8,928 nt of DNA from CAYVUI01 sp964454745 (GTDB lineage: Bacteria; Planctomycetota; Phycisphaerae; Sedimentisphaerales; Anaerohalosphaeraceae). Where the stretch lies: positions 1-8,928 of the forward strand of contig CAYVUI010000145.1 of assembly GCA_964454745.1 (NCBI GenBank), in the 5' to 3' direction. Positions 5,991-8,928 of this stretch are shown here, in pieces. The position numbers and the translations under genes were made by a program. Numbering within the stretch: the stretch's first letter is position 1; the number at the start of each line of letters is the position of its first letter. A model generated the notes under the pieces. It was not told where the DNA came from, did not search any database, and saw nothing but the letters and a program-made list of their open reading frames with translations.

Positions 5991-6656
5991 CTAATTGCCG
6001 AACACATTCCACACCGGCACACCCAGAAATCCGCCGAGCCTTTCCGCGTCCTCCACCAGCTTTTGCAAATTGCCATGATCCGCCACATTCTCCCGGCTGC
6101 CGTCATGAAACACCAGGTTCAGCTCGTAGCTGTAATAGCTGCTCTTATTCCCCGTGCACCACTCCCGCACGATCTGCAGCGCATGAATCTCCTCGAGCTT
6201 TTTCATATTCTCCGCGGCCTGCGGCCCCAGGACCGTCCCGGGCCCCTTCCTGCCCTTCCAGAAATACCCGCTCACCTTATCGAACACCACCGGCCGGGTA
6301 AAACGGATAAACATAAAAACGCCCAAACCCGCAAAAATGCCCCCAATCCCGATCGGAATGACCGCCTCCCAGCGAAAGCCGCCCTCGGGTTCCTTCAGCA
6401 TCCCGGCAATAAACATGGCAGGCACAAAAATACCCATGGCCGTAAACGCCAGGGCAAAAAGCTTCGCCCCCGTGCTCGCCTTAAACTCCATCCGTTCCAG
6501 CGACACCTGCACGAGCCTGCACGTGCGAAAATTCGTCCCTCCGCGTTTGATCGGGCTCCAATTTGTCTGCACCGCCACCGGATCATCAAAGCTCTCCGGC
6601 GATACGCGCCAGTCATCCCCCCCGCCCGTAATCTTACGCAAAAATTTATGTAACAT
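5991..6656 (-). CDS. Hypothetical two-TM protein with C-terminal strand-rich domain
   Basis: Unrecognised 221-residue membrane protein. Residues 1-60 are soluble with 'GTNFRTCRLVQVS' strands. Two TM helices lie at about 66-86 and 98-118. The rest (120-221) is soluble: 'RPVVFDKVSGYFWKGR' (121-136), 'EIHALQIVREW' (156-166), 'YSYELNLVFHDGSRENV' (175-191) and a final helix 'LVEDAERLGGFLGVPV'. This pattern (strand, W-loop, 'alqi..', 'yelnLvf.dG.r', C-terminal helix) resembles bacterial PH-like or DUF-type membrane proteins that I recall as 'hypothetical' in many genomes; there is no catalytic motif. Start: I choose ATG 6656 because GGGAG lies 5 nt upstream; an ATG at 6668 would add four residues and itself overlap that site. 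GC-rich and C-ending codons set it apart from the AT-rich genes on both sides, so it probably has a different history. Confidence 0.75.
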   Translation of the reverse strand: MLHKFLRKITGGGDDWRVSPESFDDPVAVQTNWSPIKRGGTNFRTCRLVQVSLERMEFKASTGAKLFALAFTAMGIFVPAMFIAGMLKEPEGGFRWEAVIPIGIGGIFAGLGVFMFIRFTRPVVFDKVSGYFWKGRKGPGTVLGPQAAENMKKLEEIHALQIVREWCTGNKSSYYSYELNLVFHDGSRENVADHGNLQKLVEDAERLGGFLGVPVWNVFGN

Positions 6657-6726
6657 AAATACTCCCATTTACATCCGGATTAATCCCCAGCACAAAACGG
6701 TAACCTGTAAATTCTTCATCTGCAAT

Positions 6727-6779
6727 AAAAAAATCAAATCGCCCGTGTTTCGATTGTCGCTGCAAACTAACAAACGGGC
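6727..6779 (-). terminator. Possible Rho-independent terminator upstream of the two-TM gene
   Basis: On the minus strand GCCCGT (6779-6774) pairs with ACGGGC (6746-6741), extended by three A-T pairs after a bulge, with a long loop of roughly 20-27 nt. It is followed within a few nucleotides by GATTTGATTTTTTTATT (6740-6724). It would stop transcripts coming from the RHS cassette. The large loop makes it uncertain. Confidence 0.38.
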
Positions 6780-6820
6780 TCAAGATTCCAAAAACTCTGC
6801 AACACAACCAAACCTCGTGC

Positions 6821-6850
6821 GTCAGAGCGAAAGGCTCTGGTTCCTCTGAC
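6821..6850. repeat. Nested inverted repeats with alternative pairings
   Basis: GTCAGAG (6821-6827) pairs perfectly with CTCTGAC (6844-6850). Alternatively CAGAGC (6823-6828) pairs with GCTCTG (6834-6839) around the loop GAAAG. The two foldings exclude each other. No U-tract follows on either strand. Confidence 0.45.
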
Positions 6851-6986
6851 AGGCCTGCATCACATCTACAAACGCGTCGCGTAAATCATATTCTTTGGGA
6901 ACGATGATACACATAATCCCTGCGAAGATCATCAAAATTTGTTGAGAATTCACCTTCGGCCTCCCGAAAATCGGAACCAAATCCAT
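6822..6986 (-). CDS. Small hypothetical ORF, one hydrophobic segment
   Basis: 54 codons from ATG 6986 (a TTG at 7010 would add 8). The product begins MDLVPIFGRPKVNSQQ, has a short hydrophobic segment 'ILMIFAGIMCIIV' and ends in a polar tail 'QACQRNQSLSL'. There is no clear ribosome site and no family is recognised. Its stop codon lies inside the inverted repeat at 6821-6850. It begins just beyond the repeat that bounds the RHS cassette. It may be a remnant or a chance frame. Confidence 0.27.
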   Translation of the reverse strand: MDLVPIFGRPKVNSQQILMIFAGIMCIIVPKEYDLRDAFVDVMQACQRNQSLSL

Positions 6987-7002
6987 CACTTTTAACTTTT
7001 TA

Positions 7003-7055
7003 CAGAGCAAATAATACCGAATTTTCTATTCTCAATCACCCGGATGTTTTTTTGA
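7003..7055. repeat. Left copy of the cassette-bounding direct repeat
   Basis: The core 7018-7055 matches 8854-8891 at 35 of 38 positions. Similarity continues to AGAGCAAAT (7004-7012), interrupted by about 11 extra nt in the right copy. On the minus strand the repeat starts in the last codons of the gene ending at 7032 (KHPGD, stop) and runs through its 3' flank. Both copies have the same orientation and lie about 1.84 kb apart. Confidence 0.7.
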
Positions 7056-7487
7056 AGAAGACAAGGACAGAGACAACAAATCATGAATATAATTAGTAAT
7101 CATTTCGTTTGTTTCTCTACGTCCAATAAGATAGTAATACTCAATCGCATTCCGCGCATCATACCTTCGCCCTTCTTTTAAAAACTCAATAATCCTTTTT
7201 TTGATAACAGCATCATATGTATAATTATTAACATCAATATTTTTTATAAAATTATATGTTATTCTTTCGGTTTCACCTTTTTTAATGCCATACTTATTAA
7301 AACTTTCATATAGTAAAGAAATATTTGGAACAACACCAGACACATTGATTCTAATTGTTTTGTCATCGATTGTGAACACAGGAAAGTCAATATATGATGC
7401 TTCTATAAACTTTCTGGTTTTTGCAAGACCGACAAGCTTTTGCTGCACAGACAATAATTTTTCAAGTTGTAAAATACTTTTACACAC
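7032..7487 (-). CDS. 3' half of a split putative immunity gene (second frame)
   Basis: 151 codons open from a GTG at 7487, overlapping the preceding frame by 8 nt, with no ribosome site. Upstream of the GTG the frame stays open back through the A10 run at 7512-7521, reading 'IYLDISVCKSILQLEKLL' across the overlap, so this is most likely the continuation of the 7480-7929 gene after a +1 shift. Contents: a helix 'ILQLEKLLSVQQKL' (5-18), a strand-rich part 'FPVFTIDDKTIRINVSGVVP' (35-54), and a C-terminal helical part 'IIEFLKEGRRYDARNAIEYYYLIGRRETNEMI' (108-139) that resembles the 'll..G....A..l.r..yg.....a...i' tails of two-TM hypothetical proteins I recall. It ends in the repeated 3' motif SSKKHPGD. 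Very AT-rich. Function is unproven; position directly behind an RHS tip suggests immunity. Confidence 0.6.
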   Translation of the reverse strand: MCKSILQLEKLLSVQQKLVGLAKTRKFIEASYIDFPVFTIDDKTIRINVSGVVPNISLLYESFNKYGIKKGETERITYNFIKNIDVNNYTYDAVIKKRIIEFLKEGRRYDARNAIEYYYLIGRRETNEMITNYIHDLLSLSLSSSKKHPGD

Positions 7488-7929
7488 TGATATATCTAAA
7501 TATATATTTTCTTTTTTTTTTGATTATCCTTCCTACACGAATAATATCTGTTATATGAATATCATTAATTGCCTTTACTTCTGATAGATCTATAGATAGT
7601 ATCTGGCAGTAGTCGCTCTGCATACTCCTAAATCTGTTAGGTGAAAATTTTATATATATAATATTATTTGAATAACCAATAAGCCAGTCGCTTCGAATGG
7701 CTCTTAAATAAAATTTATAAGCACTCATAAATATGAAAGTGAAACAAAAAAAACTCATAATTGTCGCGCCGACTTTCAAGGCATGTGGCTTAATTGTAAA
7801 CAAAATATAAATGGAAATTATTTGTAGAACCAATGCAAGGCAGAAAGTGAATACAATAGGCCATAATGCTCTTTTGTAAACTAAGGAGAGTTCCTTAAAA
7901 GTGATCTCACTGTTAGTGTAAAAGTTCAC
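7480..7929 (-). CDS. 5' half of a split putative immunity gene: two-TM membrane protein
   Basis: 149 codons from a GTG at 7929, the only standard start between an upstream TAA and the membrane segments; no good ribosome site is visible. TM helices lie at about 21-45 and 52-74. After them comes 'IRSDWLIGYSNNIIYIKF' (78-95), 'ILSIDLSEVKAIND' (110-123) and 'IIRVGRIIKKKRK' (129-141), then a premature TAA. The 'DW.iGy...iyIkf' strand pair right after two TMs is the layout of a two-TM hypothetical family I recall, whose members continue for another ~150 residues; that continuation is present in the frame ending at 7032. The gene starts 52 nt after the RHS tip stop. In RHS loci this is the place of the immunity gene, and a membrane protein would suit a toxin acting at the membrane or from the periplasm. 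AT-rich throughout. Confidence 0.62.
   Translation of the reverse strand: MNFYTNSEITFKELSLVYKRALWPIVFTFCLALVLQIISIYILFTIKPHALKVGATIMSFFCFTFIFMSAYKFYLRAIRSDWLIGYSNNIIYIKFSPNRFRSMQSDYCQILSIDLSEVKAINDIHITDIIRVGRIIKKKRKYIFRYISV
7512..7521 (-). other. A10 homopolymer at the frame break (slippage site or indel)
   Basis: Ten consecutive A on the coding (minus) strand encode KKK at residues 137-139 of the upstream frame. Losing one A, or gaining two, joins it to the downstream frame as one 298-residue protein. The downstream frame has stops (TAG, TAA) just before the run, and the upstream frame stops at 7480, so the change of frame must happen at or just after the run. Confidence 0.6.
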
Positions 7930-7981
7930 ATGGACACCAATAATTTGTTCTTTAAAATGTTTTTAAAATATACTATTTGGC

Positions 7982-8824
7982 TTAATACCATTCTTCTACC
8001 CAAGAATGACCCACTTCACCAAATATTGATCCTTCATTTTTCCCTGTTGCTCCACCAATACCCAAACTTACGGAATATAGATAGATATTGTCATCGCTCC
8101 AACCTTTTGAAACACTTACTGCTCCAGTAACACCAAAACTTGGTCCGGGTCCAGGCAATCCTGGCTCCGTAGCTGTCGCACCGACTTGCCAATACCACCC
8201 CTTGAAGTCAGATAGCTTATTAGCATTTGGTGAAAAGCCATAAGTCACCATAGTAGAAGCACCTGCTTTAGTAGATATCCCTGCTGAAAGCCAATACATA
8301 CTTCCAAAAAAAGCCTCTCCTTCTTCATTTACTCCAACTACTGTTGCGAGTCCTGCACTACCTTGAATATGCCCAGATACTTCATTAACTAACTGACCAA
8401 TTAAAGCCTGCCTAAATAATGAACCAGCATTTAATCCCAATGATTTTGTTACACTTTTTATTGTGTCAATACCAACATTTAAACTGTTACTGACATAACC
8501 ACCAACCACAAACGCCCACCTTCCATCTGGGTCTACAAGATTCACCGGATCATTCATACAGTAGAGGTATTTATGCAGTGTGAGGGGTTCTTTGAATTTC
8601 CCTCGGACGGGGTCTCGGCCGGTGAATCGCATCATTTTGGGTTCGTACATGCGTGCGCGGAGGTAATACTGCTCGATCTCGCTGTCGTACCACTGGCCGG
8701 TGAAGAGCATTCGGTTATCGAGATTCTCATAGGCTTCCAGCGGCGTGCCGTAGGCGTCATAGGTATAGGCGTTCTGGATCGAGCCGTCGTCGTCGAGCAT
8801 CAGCCGGTCGGAGCTATATTTATT
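7982..8824 (-). CDS. 5'-truncated RHS core with a Gly-rich C-terminal tip (orphan RHS cassette)
   Basis: Numbering is from ATG 8800 (272 aa); homology starts a few codons earlier (YSSDRL, from about 8818), just after an in-frame TGA at 8825-8827, so the long RHS shell is missing. Residues 1-93 are the RHS-associated core: 'YTYDAYGTPLEAYE' (12-25), 'FTGQWYDSEIEQYYLRARMY' (33-52), 'RFTGRDPVRG' (58-67), 'YLYCMNDPVNLVDPDGRW' (78-95). In complete RHS toxins this core precedes the variable toxin tip. Residues 94-272 are the tip: a helical start, then a Gly/Ser/Ala-rich strand-like part ('SAGISTKAGASTMVTYGFSP', 172-191; 'SFGVTGAVSVSKGW', 221-234; 'SLGIGGATGKNEGSIFGEVG', 245-264). No nuclease, deaminase or ADP-ribosyl motif is visible and the domain is unassigned. 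GC content falls sharply from core to tip, typical of RHS tip exchange. No ribosome site: probably silent unless recombined onto a full-length RHS gene. Confidence 0.8.
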   Translation of the reverse strand, partial: NKYSSDRLMLDDDGSIQNAYTYDAYGTPLEAYENLDNRMLFTGQWYDSEIEQYYLRARMYEPKMMRFTGRDPVRGKFKEPLTLHKYLYCMNDPVNLVDPDGRWAFVVGGYVSNSLNVGIDTIKSVTKSLGLNAGSLFRQALIGQLVNEVSGHIQGSAGLATVVGVNEEGEAFFGSMYWLSAGISTKAGASTMVTYGFSPNANKLSDFKGWYWQVGATATEPGLPGPGPSFGVTGAVSVSKGWSDDNIYLYSVSLGIGGATGKNEGSIFGEVGHSWVEEWY

Positions 8825-8828
8825 TCAA

Positions 8829-8891
8829 AGAGCAAATCTGTTTTAAGTAATGTCGAATTTTCTATTCTCAACTACCCGGATGTATTTTTGA
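8829..8891. repeat. Right copy of the cassette-bounding direct repeat
   Basis: The core 8854-8891 matches 7018-7055 at 35 of 38 positions, with AGAGCAAAT (8829-8837) also shared after an 11-nt insertion. On the minus strand it covers the end (KIHPGS, stop 8868-8870) and 3' flank of the gene entering from the right. The RHS core begins about 8-10 nt beyond the repeat. Confidence 0.7.
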
Positions 8892-8928
8892 GGTGGACAT
8901 CAATGTTTTATGCTCAGATGAGTTTATG
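8868..8928 (-). CDS. 3' end of a gene entering from the right edge, repeated immunity-gene tail
   Basis: Nineteen sense codons and a TGA are visible; the frame is open to the window edge. The last residues, 'STSKIHPGS', match 'SSSKKHPGD' at the end of the frame stopping at 7032, and the DNA similarity continues past the stop. This suggests the gene to the right has the same kind of 3' end as the putative immunity gene inside the cassette, perhaps the immunity gene of a neighbouring RHS cassette. Only the tail is seen, so the product cannot be named. Confidence 0.42.
   Translation of the reverse strand, partial: INSSEHKTLMSTSKIHPGS

Larger units (their letters stand above)
6657..7031. other. 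Unassigned stretch with two overlapping open minus-strand frames
   Basis: 375 nt with no recognised gene. Two minus-strand frames are open: one ends at 6822 (listed separately). The other runs from about 6896 to a TAA just inside the next gene start (6651-6653); its last part reads 'RFDFFIADEEFTGYRF' and 'VLGINPDVNG', which looks protein-like but has no clear start. Hairpins occur at 6741-6779 and 6821-6850. It could be debris of an older gene or a conserved non-coding repeat. Confidence 0.4.

Noticed and set aside
5958..6653. 231-codon plus-strand frame opposite the two-TM protein
   Set aside because: His/Pro/Arg-rich with no hydrophobic pattern or motif. The minus frame has TM helices and a ribosome site at its start.
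7003..8891. Direct repeats as ends of an insertion sequence or integron-like element
   Set aside because: No transposase or integrase lies between them, there are no terminal inverted repeats, and each copy coincides with a gene end, which fits cassette duplication better.

Overview
The window looks like a chromosomal segment of an uncultured-type bacterium, most plausibly a planctomycete of the Phycisphaerae/Sedimentisphaerales kind. This rests on the GC-rich, strongly C-ending codon use of the left-hand genes, a Tat-exported phosphoesterase, and dispersed intergenic repeats of the type common in such genomes. It is an inference from memory, not a database match.

The left part (about 1-4030, plus strand) is ordinary housekeeping or metabolic DNA. 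It holds a PilZ-domain c-di-GMP receptor, then a structured non-coding stretch, then a two-gene operon. The operon encodes a Gpr/YghZ-type aldo-keto reductase and a small class II (fuculose-phosphate-type) aldolase, which could work in sequence: aldol cleavage gives a short aldehyde and the reductase removes it. A Tat-signal metallophosphoesterase follows behind its own strong sigma70-like promoter. It is preceded by a 21-codon leader ORF whose stop overlaps its ATG.

The right part (about 4279-8928, all minus strand) is an accessory region of mixed base composition. Reading right to left it has (i) the 3' end of a gene entering from the right edge, (ii) a 5'-truncated RHS core (GC-rich) fused to a Gly-rich, AT-rich C-terminal tip, (iii) a two-membrane-segment putative immunity gene split into two frames at an A10 run, (iv) an unassigned stretch with two overlapping open frames, (v) a GC-rich two-TM protein, (vi) a non-coding stretch with dispersed repeats and a gene remnant, and (vii) a tight pair made of a SMI1/KNR4-domain protein and a three-TM protein. 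The RHS tip and its neighbour are bracketed by an imperfect direct repeat that carries the last codons and 3' flank of the preceding gene. This is the layout expected of a displaced 'orphan' RHS toxin/immunity cassette in a tandem array.

The most notable points are that repeat-bounded cassette, the homopolymer-split gene behind the RHS tip, the unassigned RHS tip domain, the leader ORF of the phosphoesterase, and recurring GCA-triloop hairpins in the non-coding DNA. No RNA gene, insertion sequence or CRISPR array was recognised.
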